DNA from: an uncultured Mollicutes bacterium
GTDB taxonomy: Bacteria; Bacillota_I; Bacilli_A; RFN20; CAG-826
Assembly (NCBI GenBank): GCA_900545015.1
Contig: UQXJ01000035.1
Span: 1 to 13,588 of the forward strand
DNA: 13,588 nt
Direction of reading: 5' to 3'
The notes under the pieces were generated by a model. It had not been told where the DNA came from. It made no database searches and saw nothing but the letters and a program-made list of their open reading frames with translations. Within the stretch, counting starts at the first letter, position 1. Each line of letters opens with the position of its first letter. The position numbers were made by a program, and so were the translations under genes. Of this stretch, positions 1 to 6,483 are shown in pieces.

Positions 1-686
1 AAAAAATCATCAAATAAAGTGATAAATTCTTCCTCAAATAATCTGACTAGCCACACTAAGCTCATTACCATGGACTTTTAGATAGTCTAAAACTTCATCA
101 CAAGTCATTTTATCGACGCCACTAGCACCTTTATTTCTTGTAACTTGTAAATAAGCTTGATTTAAGTTGTCTTTAGATAAGACCTTATCAATCAATTTCA
201 TAGTTTTCGTTTTCCTCCTTTTTGTTTGCTTACAATCATTTTAATTTGTTTCTCTTCTCGTTACGACCGATACTCTAAAACTTTTCAAACTGAAGTGAGC
301 ACATTGATTTGTACTTACGAAAGGTTTATTTATTCGACCCTTCGAGTTTCCTCTATTATGGTCTCTGCTGACTTCTTGGGACAAACCTTTTTCGACTTGT
401 ATTTCTACAATTCCCAAGACCTCACGAGGTAAGCCATATATCTTTCAAGACTTGAGTACTTGATTTACGCTCTCGTTTACGATTGCATATGGTTTTAGGT
501 TGTTTTGAACCAACACCACCCAAAGACACGCCTTAATATCAAGTTTCTGTTCGTTACCCAGTCTTTTCGCTACGCACTTCTTTCATCCCATGCCTCACGA
601 CAACGGACTTGTGTTTCGCTATGTGGTTATTGCAATATTCCCACTAGAGACTTTCACTCATTAGATATATGACATGCTCGTCACAC
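1..686 (-). mobile_element. Group IIC intron, 5' part (ribozyme 5' half plus start of maturase gene)
   Basis: Read on the minus strand, the element begins GTGTG at 686-682, matching the group II 5' splice-site consensus GUGYG. It continues with a 485-nt untranslated stretch before the maturase start codon at 201. From memory this stretch follows the order of conserved blocks in the Oceanobacillus iheyensis group IIC ribozyme: a short 5' helix, then GAGTGAAAGTCTC, and near the end of the structured region AAGAAGTCAGCAG followed by CATAATAG (about 353-378). Such RNAs self-splice and, bound to their maturase, retrohome into DNA. The insertion point directly after an intrinsic terminator is typical of class C. 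The maturase body, domains V-VI and the 3' exon lie beyond the left edge or are deleted, so whether the intron is functional cannot be judged. No other gene is visible in 202-686. Confidence 0.85.
34..201 (-). pseudogene. ltrA: N-terminal fragment of group II intron reverse transcriptase/maturase, interrupted by a stop
   Basis: A 55-codon reading frame starts at ATG 201-199 behind a strong AGGAGG site (about 212-217, 10 bases upstream) and stops at TGA 36-34. The peptide opens MKLIDKVLSKDNLNQAYLQV and continues with NKGASGVDKMT, the hallmark N-terminus (RT-0 region) of intron-encoded reverse transcriptases, whose intact forms run to about 400 residues or more. Family members normally proceed to an xGxYxPxPVRR segment. 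Here the frame instead gives a stop, then GRIYHFI and two more stops. The -1/+1 frame that remains open to the window edge (ending FEEEFITLFDDF) does not resemble a maturase either. The gene therefore looks broken or truncated by a deletion near codon 48-60. The true extent is not visible because the window ends. Confidence 0.8.
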
Positions 687-715
687 AAAGAAAAATCAGG
701 TCGTATGCCTGATTT
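687..715 (-). terminator. Intrinsic terminator of the glycosyltransferase gene; group IIC intron target
   Basis: On the minus strand an 8-bp perfect stem (AAATCAGG at 715-708, CCTGATTT at 700-693) closes a 7-nt loop. It is followed by a T-rich tail (TTTTTCTTT ending at 687). It lies 28 nt after the stop codon of the gene at 743-1777. The intron's GTGTG starts at the next base, 686, so the T-tract is the intron's 5' exon. Confidence 0.8.
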
Positions 716-742
716 GACTTTTAATAATTGATAAACTAATAA

Positions 743-1777
743 TTAATGTTTATTAGGATATTTTTCATATATCCTTTTATAATATGCATTCCATAATTTA
801 GAAACATTTTCTAAACTATAGAAGTGTTTAATCTCAATACTTTTGTTTCTAATTCGTTCATAAAATACTTTGTCATCTTTTAATTTTCTAATTGATTTAG
901 AAAATTCTTCATTATTATTTCCAGCAAGATATGGTGAAAGGAAAATATCTTTATATAAATCAAGGTCTCTAACTAAAAATGGTTTTTCAACATTAACACA
1001 TTCAAGTAGTGTCATTGGGAACAATTCTTGATATGATGGCAAGAAAAGCATGTCAGCTATATTAAATATTGCATTCATTTTACTTCTATCAACAATACCT
1101 AAGAAGCGTAAATTTGCAGGTGGGTTATCAATAATCTTTTTGATTTCTTCATAACCTGCTGTAATTTTTCCAAAAGAGAATCCACCAGCCCAAATAAATT
1201 GAATATCAGGATTTTCTAATGCAACTTTATAAAAATCTACAATTCCTTTTCTAGTTTGAGTTTGACCTACACCTAAAACAACAAATTTATCTTTTGGAAT
1301 GTTATATTCCTCTTTAAATTTTAAAATTTCTTCTTCGCTAAGTGGATGAAATTCTTTATCACTAACAAAATTAGGGATATATGTAATTTTATCTTTAGGG
1401 ATTCCGATATTTATTAAATCTTTAATAAAATAAGGATTAACAACGATGACTTCATCAGCTTTTTTATAGAATTTTAAAACATATGAACGATATGGTTTAA
1501 ACATAAATTTAGGCATTTTTAAACTGCCATCATCGATTTCAGGAATAAAATGAACATAACAACAATTAATCTTGTTCTTTTTAAACTTTAAAAAGAATTG
1601 AGGATTAACTGTATGAAAATGATTAATATCATACTTTTTAGGATTCTTTCCATTAATTGTTACTTCAAAATCATCTAAGCTTTTTACTACATTAACTTGC
1701 TCAAAAAAAGCACTACCAACGCCTTGGCCTTTAATATTAAGACCACCAGCATACATATTTATTTTTAATTTTTTCAT
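743..1777 (-). CDS. Family 4 glycosyltransferase (GT-B fold), possibly a glycolipid glycosyltransferase of the CpoA/LafB type
   Basis: 344 residues, a normal size for GT4 enzymes, which move a sugar from a nucleotide sugar to an acceptor with retention of configuration. The N-terminal Rossmann half carries GQGVG (residues 17-21) in the glycine-rich loop and YVHFIPE (74-80). The C-terminal half carries VGQTQTRKG (170-178) and the E-x7-E donor-binding motif (E251-E259, ELFPMTLLE). There is no signal peptide or membrane span; such enzymes act at the inner face of the membrane. The N-terminal pattern INMYAGG...KGQGVGSA resembles streptococcal CpoA and Listeria LafB, which add galactose to glucosyl-diacylglycerol. 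This substrate is an inference from memory; sugar and acceptor are not proven. No partner glucosyltransferase gene lies upstream. An in-frame stop precedes the ATG and no Shine-Dalgarno sequence is evident. Transcription ends at the hairpin 687-715. Confidence 0.88.
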   Translation of the reverse strand: MKKLKINMYAGGLNIKGQGVGSAFFEQVNVVKSLDDFEVTINGKNPKKYDINHFHTVNPQFFLKFKKNKINCCYVHFIPEIDDGSLKMPKFMFKPYRSYVLKFYKKADEVIVVNPYFIKDLINIGIPKDKITYIPNFVSDKEFHPLSEEEILKFKEEYNIPKDKFVVLGVGQTQTRKGIVDFYKVALENPDIQFIWAGGFSFGKITAGYEEIKKIIDNPPANLRFLGIVDRSKMNAIFNIADMLFLPSYQELFPMTLLECVNVEKPFLVRDLDLYKDIFLSPYLAGNNNEEFSKSIRKLKDDKVFYERIRNKSIEIKHFYSLENVSKLWNAYYKRIYEKYPNKH

Positions 1778-1825
1778 ATAAATATTTTGAATTACTTAAA
1801 GCATTTTAACAACAACAATCGATCG

Positions 1826-1850
1826 AAAAATCCCTACATTTGGAGATTTT
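1826..1850. other. Imperfect hairpin in the intergenic region, possible weak terminator or attenuator
   Basis: AAAAATC-CC and GG-A-GATTTTT can pair around a 7-nt loop with one bulged base. On the plus strand a T-rich run follows (about 1846-1860), so it could stop antisense transcription coming from the left. On the minus strand it would sit in the leader of the glycosyltransferase mRNA, about 50 nt before its start codon. No recognised riboswitch or T-box motif is seen here. Confidence 0.3.
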
Positions 1851-1877
1851 TGAATTTTTTATATGGTTTCGTTAGTT

Positions 1878-1931
1878 ATTTCATATACTTACATTATATG
1901 AAATCCATAAGTACAACTATATGAAATCCAT
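1878..1931. repeat. Direct and inverted short repeats between the divergent glycosyltransferase and tldD genes
   Basis: TATATGAAATCCAT occurs twice (1895-1908 and 1918-1931), 23 bp start to start, about two helical turns. ATTTCATATA (1878-1887) is the exact inverted copy of TATATGAAAT and can form a 10-bp stem with 1895-1904. The spacing suits a regulator-binding site in the shared upstream region of two divergent transcripts, but AT-rich DNA makes chance repeats more likely. Confidence 0.5.
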
Positions 1932-1965
1932 TTTTTTATAACTTTAGTTTCCTTATTTAATTTTA

Positions 1966-1993
1966 ATGACAAAAATCACATTTATACTATAAT
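1966..1993 (+). promoter_or_regulatory. Predicted sigma-A promoter of tldD-tldE
   Basis: ATGACA (1966-1971) and TATAAT (1988-1993) are separated by 16 bp. Initiation about 7 bases downstream (near 2000) would give a very short leader that is essentially the AGGAGG ribosome binding site (2000-2005) and the 10-nt spacer to the ATG at 2016. Confidence 0.55.
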
Positions 1994-2015
1994 TTAGCCA
2001 GGAGGAAAATTAAAA

Positions 2016-3422
2016 ATGTTTAATAAAAAATTAGCTTTAGATATTTTAAACATTGCAACATCAACTGGTGCTGATTTTGCCGAAATTTTCTATGAAGACA
2101 CATATAGTTCCTATATTGGACTCGAGGGTCTTAAAGTCGATTCGAGTTCGACAGCAAATAGAAATGGTATTGGATTAAGAATTTTAAAAGGTACACAATC
2201 AGTTTATGGTGCTACAAGTGATCTTTCAAAAAAATCCTTATATAATTTTGCATCAAATTTAGCAAAGTCTTTTAATGGTGAAAGAATCATTAATGAATTA
2301 TCTTCATTTGAAGATGTAAAAGTGAAAAACATACACAAAAAATACACTCCATTAATGAGCGTAGAAAATAATAAAATCGTTGATTTATTAAAGAAAGCTA
2401 GCGGTATAGTTCTTTCTTATGATAAGAGAATTGTTAGATGTATAGCTGGTTTTTCTATCACTTCTACAGAAACTGAAATTTTTAATTCAAAAGGTAAACA
2501 TTTTAAAAACAAGAAAGAATACGGAAGATTATTTATTAATAGTGTTGCTTCTGAAAACGGAAAAATTGAAACTAGATTTGATGGCCCAGGTGCCCAAGGC
2601 GGTTGGGAATTCTTTACAAAAGAATTAAATGTTGAAGAGCTTGCAAAAACTAATGCTGAAAAAGTCATTATGATGCTCGGCGCAAAAGAATGTCCAACCG
2701 GAAAATTCCCTGTTGTTATTGGAAATGGTTGGGGTGGAGTTATCTTCCATGAAGCTTGTGGACACCAACTTGAAGCTACATCTGTTGCAAAAGGAACAAG
2801 TGTATTTTCAAATATGAAGGGTGAACGTATCGCTAACGAATGTGTTTCTGCTTTCGACGATGGATCTTTACCAAATGAACGGGGTTCAAATAGTCTTGAT
2901 GATGAAGGCAAAATCCCTCAATGCAATCAATTAATTAAAGATGGTATTCTTGTAGGTTATCTCGTTGATGATTTTAATGGTAGAAGAATGAATGAAGAAG
3001 GAAACGGTGCTTCAAGAAGAGAATCTTATAAATATGAACCTACTTCAAGAATGAGTAATACTTACATCGCTCCAGGTAAATCTAAGCCAGAAGATATTAT
3101 TAAAGATACAAAATTAGGTCTTTATGCAGTTTCATTTAACGGCGGAAGTGTTGATCCTTCAACTGGTGATTTTAACTTTGGCTGTAGTGAAGCTTATATT
3201 ATTAAAGATGGTAAAATTCTTGAACCAGTAAGAGGTGCTACTCTTGTTGGAAACGCAAAAGATATCTTAAAACACATCGATATGGTCGGTAATGATTTAG
3301 CATTTGGACAAGGTATGTGTGGTAGCGTTTCTGGTTCTATCCCAGTAAACGTTGGTCAACCTACAATTAGAGTTGATGAAATTGTTGTTGGTGGAAGAGG
3401 AGGAAGTATCAATGAATTCTAA
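2016..3422 (+). CDS. tldD: TldD, zinc metalloprotease subunit of the TldD/TldE complex
   Basis: 468 residues, the usual TldD length. TldD and TldE form a heterodimeric cytosolic protease that degrades unfolded or small modified peptides; in E. coli it matures microcin B17 and processes the CcdA antitoxin. The active-site motif HExxxH is present as HEACGH (H245, E246, H250). The third zinc ligand of the family is matched by C435 in GMCGSVSG, followed by the typical IPVNVGQPT stretch. This marks it as the catalytic subunit rather than TldE. The start is supported by AGGAGG at 2000-2005. It is followed by tldE with an 11-nt overlap, so the two are translationally coupled in equal amounts. No peptide precursor, cyclase or toxin gene is visible nearby, so its substrate here is unknown. 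Confidence 0.96.
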   Translation: MFNKKLALDILNIATSTGADFAEIFYEDTYSSYIGLEGLKVDSSSTANRNGIGLRILKGTQSVYGATSDLSKKSLYNFASNLAKSFNGERIINELSSFEDVKVKNIHKKYTPLMSVENNKIVDLLKKASGIVLSYDKRIVRCIAGFSITSTETEIFNSKGKHFKNKKEYGRLFINSVASENGKIETRFDGPGAQGGWEFFTKELNVEELAKTNAEKVIMMLGAKECPTGKFPVVIGNGWGGVIFHEACGHQLEATSVAKGTSVFSNMKGERIANECVSAFDDGSLPNERGSNSLDDEGKIPQCNQLIKDGILVGYLVDDFNGRRMNEEGNGASRRESYKYEPTSRMSNTYIAPGKSKPEDIIKDTKLGLYAVSFNGGSVDPSTGDFNFGCSEAYIIKDGKILEPVRGATLVGNAKDILKHIDMVGNDLAFGQGMCGSVSGSIPVNVGQPTIRVDEIVVGGRGGSINEF

Positions 3423-4731
3423 AAAGTTTTTCGCACTTGCAAAAGAACACGGAATTGAACCTTGTGAATTATCAATTACAGAAGATTCTTCATTAAATTT
3501 TTCATTATTTAAAAAAGAGTTAATTTCATATTCAATGAATGTAAATAAAGTAATTTCTGCTCGTGGTGTTTTTAACGGAAAAATGGGTTCTGGAATTACA
3601 GAAAAAGATGATAAAACAACTATTGATTATTTACTTACTTCTATTAAAAATGGTGCACTTTTAAACGAAAGTGAAGATGAGCCAATTATCTTCAAAGGAA
3701 GTAAAAAATACTGCAAAGCTCGTACTTTTTCAAAAGAATTAAAAGAGTGGCCTGTAGAAGAAAAATTAAAAGTTTTACATGAAATTGAAGATAAACTTCA
3801 AGCATACGATCCAAGAATTACTGATGTTGAAGTAAGTTATAGTGACGAAGAATCTTCTTCACAAATGCTTAATTCATATGGACTAGTTTTAAAAAGCAAA
3901 AGTAATTCATTCTATATTTCAGCTAGTGTAGTTGCTAAAGATGGCAATGAAACAAAGAGCAATTGGAACATCTTCTTTAGTGATAAACCAGCCGAATTAG
4001 ATGTTGACAAATTTGTTGAAGAAACTGCATCAAAATGTCTTGCTAAGTTCCATGGTGAAACAATTGAAAACGGTAAATACAAAGCTATATTAACTCAAGA
4101 TTGTGTTGCTGATTTATTAAGAGCATTATTATCTAATGTATCAAGTGAAAGTGTGCAAAAGCATTCTTCATTATTTGAAGGAAAATTGAATACTCAAGTT
4201 GCAAGTAAGAAATTGACAGTTTATGAAAAACCATTAGCTAAAAATTTCTTCTTCTCAGCATTTGATGGTGAAGGTGTTGCTACACAAAATAAAACAGTTA
4301 TTGAAAACGGTGTGTTGAAAACTTATTTCTATAACTTAAATAACGCTAAAAAAGATGGCGTTCAATCAACCGGAAATGGTTCAAAGAGTGGTAACAAAGT
4401 CGGAATTAAATTCTCAAATATTTTTGTTAAACCAGGTAGAACATCATTTGAAGGTTTAGTAGAAAAAGTCCATGATGGCGTATTCATTACAGATATTACT
4501 GGATTACACGCTGGATTAAACGCAACAAGTGGTGACTTCTCATTACAAGCTGAAGGTTTCCATATTAAAGATGGAAAAGTTGATAAACCATTAACACTTA
4601 TTACAGTTAGTGGAAATTTATTTAAATTATTTAACGACATTATCGCAGTAGGAAATGATGCAAAAATATTAGTGTCAGCAACAACAACTCCTTCAATTGC
4701 GTTTAAAAATTTAAAAATCTCAGCTGAGTAA
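3412..4731 (+). CDS. tldE: TldE (PmbA), non-catalytic partner of TldD
   Basis: 439 residues from ATG 3412. A longer in-frame reading from 3352 exists, but its first 20 codons lie inside tldD and have no ribosome binding site. The 3412 start has AGGAGG at 3398-3403, 8 bases upstream, and begins MNSKKFFALAKEHG like other PmbA proteins. It has the PmbA/TldD fold but lacks HExxxH: the corresponding region reads LLRALLSNVSSESVQKHS, as expected for the non-catalytic subunit that shapes the narrow channel to TldD's zinc site. The C-terminal ITGLHAGLNATSGDFSLQAEG segment is characteristic of the family. It overlaps the end of tldD, and transcription ends at the hairpin 4739-4765. The assignment is secure; the physiological substrate is not known. 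Confidence 0.95.
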   Translation: MNSKKFFALAKEHGIEPCELSITEDSSLNFSLFKKELISYSMNVNKVISARGVFNGKMGSGITEKDDKTTIDYLLTSIKNGALLNESEDEPIIFKGSKKYCKARTFSKELKEWPVEEKLKVLHEIEDKLQAYDPRITDVEVSYSDEESSSQMLNSYGLVLKSKSNSFYISASVVAKDGNETKSNWNIFFSDKPAELDVDKFVEETASKCLAKFHGETIENGKYKAILTQDCVADLLRALLSNVSSESVQKHSSLFEGKLNTQVASKKLTVYEKPLAKNFFFSAFDGEGVATQNKTVIENGVLKTYFYNLNNAKKDGVQSTGNGSKSGNKVGIKFSNIFVKPGRTSFEGLVEKVHDGVFITDITGLHAGLNATSGDFSLQAEGFHIKDGKVDKPLTLITVSGNLFKLFNDIIAVGNDAKILVSATTTPSIAFKNLKISAE

Positions 4732-4738
4732 ATTTTAA

Positions 4739-4765
4739 AAAAGATGTGCGGTTTGCACATCTTTT
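4739..4765. terminator. Bidirectional intrinsic terminator between tldE and the DegV-family gene
   Basis: An 11-bp perfect stem, AAAAGATGTGC (4739-4749) with GCACATCTTTT (4755-4765), closes a 5-nt loop. T-rich runs follow on both strands, so it can end the tldDE transcript (plus) and the convergent DegV-family transcript (minus). Confidence 0.9.
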
Positions 4766-4777
4766 CTTTTGTTTTAA

Positions 4778-5644
4778 TTATTTTTTAAGAATATATAAGA
4801 TACCAATTGTCTTTGGACCACAGTGACTTGAAACAACACATCCAGCTCTTGTTTGGTGAATATTTGTTGGATCAACATATTTTGATAATTTCTCAACAAT
4901 ATATTTATCTTCACCATCCATATGGCCTGAATCAGTTACGAATACGCAAGAAGTATCAATATTATTTTCTTCAAAGTCGTGAATGAATTCATTAATTTGT
5001 TCATCAACAGCTTTAATGTAAGCACCTCTTGGCTTTTTATAAACGGTTAATTTTCCATTAATCATTTTTGCGACAGGGTGAATTTTAAGCATTGTTGCAA
5101 GTACTTTTGTCATGCCAGAACATCTTCCACCTTTAAATAAGAAGTCTAATCTATCAATACAAAATTTTGCACTAACGAGTGGTACAAGTCTTCTTAATTC
5201 TTCAGCAGTTTCTTTTAAAGTTTTTCCTTCTTTTATTAACTTAGCACCTTTAACAACAAGTAGTCCTTCACCTGTTGATAAACTCATTGAATTAATAACT
5301 TCAATTCTACCTTCTTCATATTCTCTACTTGCAAGAACAGCATTATTATAAGTTGATGAAAGTTGATCCCCGATTGTAACCATTAAAATATCTTTATCAT
5401 CATCAATATACTTTTTAAATGTATCGATAAATTCAACAAGATTAATAGCTCCAGTTTTTGGTGTATTCCCGCATTCTTCAACTTTTTTATAAACCTTTTC
5501 GCTATCAATATCTACGCCATCTTTATAGTCTTTATCATCTCCTGGAAAAGAAACATGTAAAGGAACAATTTTAACATTATATTTTTCAATTAATTCTTGG
5601 CTTAAATCTGATGTAGAGTCAGCTAAAATAACAATATCTCTCAT
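4778..5644 (-). CDS. DegV family protein (fatty-acid-binding FakB type)
   Basis: 288 residues, the standard DegV length. DegV/FakB proteins are two-domain cytosolic carriers that hold one fatty acid and present it to the kinase FakA, which makes acyl-phosphate for phospholipid synthesis. Family landmarks are in order: DSTSDL (9-14) near the N-terminus, T61 in TPKTG, the SSTYNNA loop (96-102; usually SSGTY), FLFKGGRCS (168-176) and CVVSSHCGPKTIG (269-281), whose H274 corresponds to the conserved carboxylate-binding His. It starts behind AAAGGTAGG (5651-5659). No fakA-like kinase lies in the window, so the kinase would be encoded elsewhere. Convergent with tldE and divergent from mscL. Function is inferred from the family; which fatty acid is bound cannot be read from the sequence. 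Confidence 0.93.
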   Translation of the reverse strand: MRDIVILADSTSDLSQELIEKYNVKIVPLHVSFPGDDKDYKDGVDIDSEKVYKKVEECGNTPKTGAINLVEFIDTFKKYIDDDKDILMVTIGDQLSSTYNNAVLASREYEEGRIEVINSMSLSTGEGLLVVKGAKLIKEGKTLKETAEELRRLVPLVSAKFCIDRLDFLFKGGRCSGMTKVLATMLKIHPVAKMINGKLTVYKKPRGAYIKAVDEQINEFIHDFEENNIDTSCVFVTDSGHMDGEDKYIVEKLSKYVDPTNIHQTRAGCVVSSHCGPKTIGILYILKK

Positions 5645-5666
5645 ATTTTTCCTACCTTTAGTTAAA

Positions 5667-5695
5667 ATTTTATCATTAAAGCAGTCTAGTTTCCA
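5667..5695 (-). promoter_or_regulatory. Possible promoter of the DegV-family gene
   Basis: On the minus strand TGGAAA (5695-5690) and TAAAAT (5672-5667) are separated by 17 bp. They match the sigma-A -35 and -10 consensus at 4 and 5 of 6 positions. The predicted start lies just upstream of the ribosome binding site at 5651-5659. Confidence 0.4.
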
Positions 5696-5718
5696 TTTTT
5701 TAAAACGCTAAAAAATAT

Positions 5719-5747
5719 TTAACTTTTAAAAAGCAAAATTATATCAT
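5719..5747 (+). promoter_or_regulatory. Possible promoter of mscL
   Basis: TTAACT (5719-5724) and TATCAT (5742-5747) are 17 bp apart, just ahead of the AAGGAG ribosome binding site (5755-5760). Moderate matches in AT-rich DNA, so tentative. Confidence 0.35.
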
Positions 5748-5766
5748 TATTACCAAGGAGACATTT

Positions 5767-6420
5767 ATGAAGAAAAAGCATATTAAAATTTGGGAAGAAT
5801 TTAAAAAATTCATCAATCGTGGAAACGTCGTAGATATGGCCGTTGGTGTCATTATGGGTTCTGCTTTTGGTGCAATTGTCACAGCATTTACAAATATTTT
5901 ACTTTCTGTTTGTACATGGGGTGTTCCAGGAGGCTTAAAAGGGTTATTTACAGTTCTTCCAGCAGCAAATAGTACACAAGCAGGAATAGATGGTATTGGA
6001 CAAAAATTTGCAGCATCTGATTTACAAAAATTTGCTGAACAATTAGCTAAAGCAACATATGGAGAAACTAACGCAACAGCTGCAATCGTCGAAACACAAA
6101 AAACAGCATTATTAAGTAAATATACATTACATGGCAATTATTATATCTACAATCAATCAGCAATTATTGATTGGGGAACATTCATTAATGCAATTATTTC
6201 ATTCTTAATTATTGCTATTACATTATTTACTATCTTAAAAATCTTTACAGCACTTAAAAAGAAGAGAGCTGATTTTGAAGCTAAAGCTTTAGAAGATTAC
6301 TATACACGTCACCCAGAAGAAAGACCTGTTCCACCAGTTCCTGGAAAACCACAGCCAACTGAATTACAAGTCTTAATGGAAATTAGAGATTCTTTAAAAG
6401 CTAAAGAAGAAGCTAAGTAA
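5767..6420 (+). CDS. mscL: Large-conductance mechanosensitive channel MscL with enlarged extracellular loop
   Basis: MscL is a homopentameric membrane channel that opens under extreme membrane tension to release solutes on osmotic downshock. The protein opens with the conserved amphipathic helix and first span, FINRGNVVDMAVGVIMGSAF (15-34). The second span, preceded by DWGTFINAI, runs about 135-160. The C-terminal bundle helix reads TELQVLMEIRDSLK (198-211), the usual LxEIRDLL. At 217 residues it is much longer than the common 120-150. The extra length is a loop of about 85 residues between the spans (about 46-132; about 30 in E. coli) plus a proline-rich linker (187-197) before the last helix. 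The start has AAGGAG 6 bases upstream. It stands alone, divergent from the DegV-family gene, with its own terminator at 6438-6468. Identification is secure; the role of the large loop is unknown. Confidence 0.95.
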   Translation: MKKKHIKIWEEFKKFINRGNVVDMAVGVIMGSAFGAIVTAFTNILLSVCTWGVPGGLKGLFTVLPAANSTQAGIDGIGQKFAASDLQKFAEQLAKATYGETNATAAIVETQKTALLSKYTLHGNYYIYNQSAIIDWGTFINAIISFLIIAITLFTILKIFTALKKKRADFEAKALEDYYTRHPEERPVPPVPGKPQPTELQVLMEIRDSLKAKEEAK

Positions 6421-6437
6421 TTAAATTTAATACAATT

Positions 6438-6468
6438 AAAAAGTTGCATCATCAAGGTGCAACTTTTT
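6438..6468. terminator. Bidirectional intrinsic terminator between mscL and the membrane protein gene
   Basis: A 13-bp stem (6438-6450 with 6456-6468, one G-T pair) built around GTTGCA/TGCAAC closes a 5-nt loop, with A- and T-runs on either side. It serves mscL on the plus strand and the gene ending at 6484 on the minus strand. Confidence 0.9.
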
Positions 6469-6483
6469 TGTTTGGTTAGTTTT

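Noticed and set aside
1..60. UGA read as tryptophan rescuing the maturase frame
   Set aside because: All other genes use TGG for tryptophan and read cleanly with TGA as stop (the P-type ATPase itself ends in TGA), and translating through would still not give the expected maturase sequence.
226..432. 68-codon open frame on the plus strand inside the intron region
   Set aside because: It lies antisense to the conserved ribozyme blocks, has no ribosome binding site and no recognisable protein features; it is a by-chance frame.
2417..2911. 164-codon open frame antisense to tldD
   Set aside because: It runs opposite the HExxxH-coding part of tldD, which is clearly the real gene; no start signal and no family resemblance.
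3352..3411. Upstream extension of tldE by 20 codons
   Set aside because: The extra codons lie wholly inside tldD, lack a ribosome binding site, and the peptide (VEEEEVS) is just tldD glycine/valine codons read in another frame; the 3412 ATG has AGGAGG.
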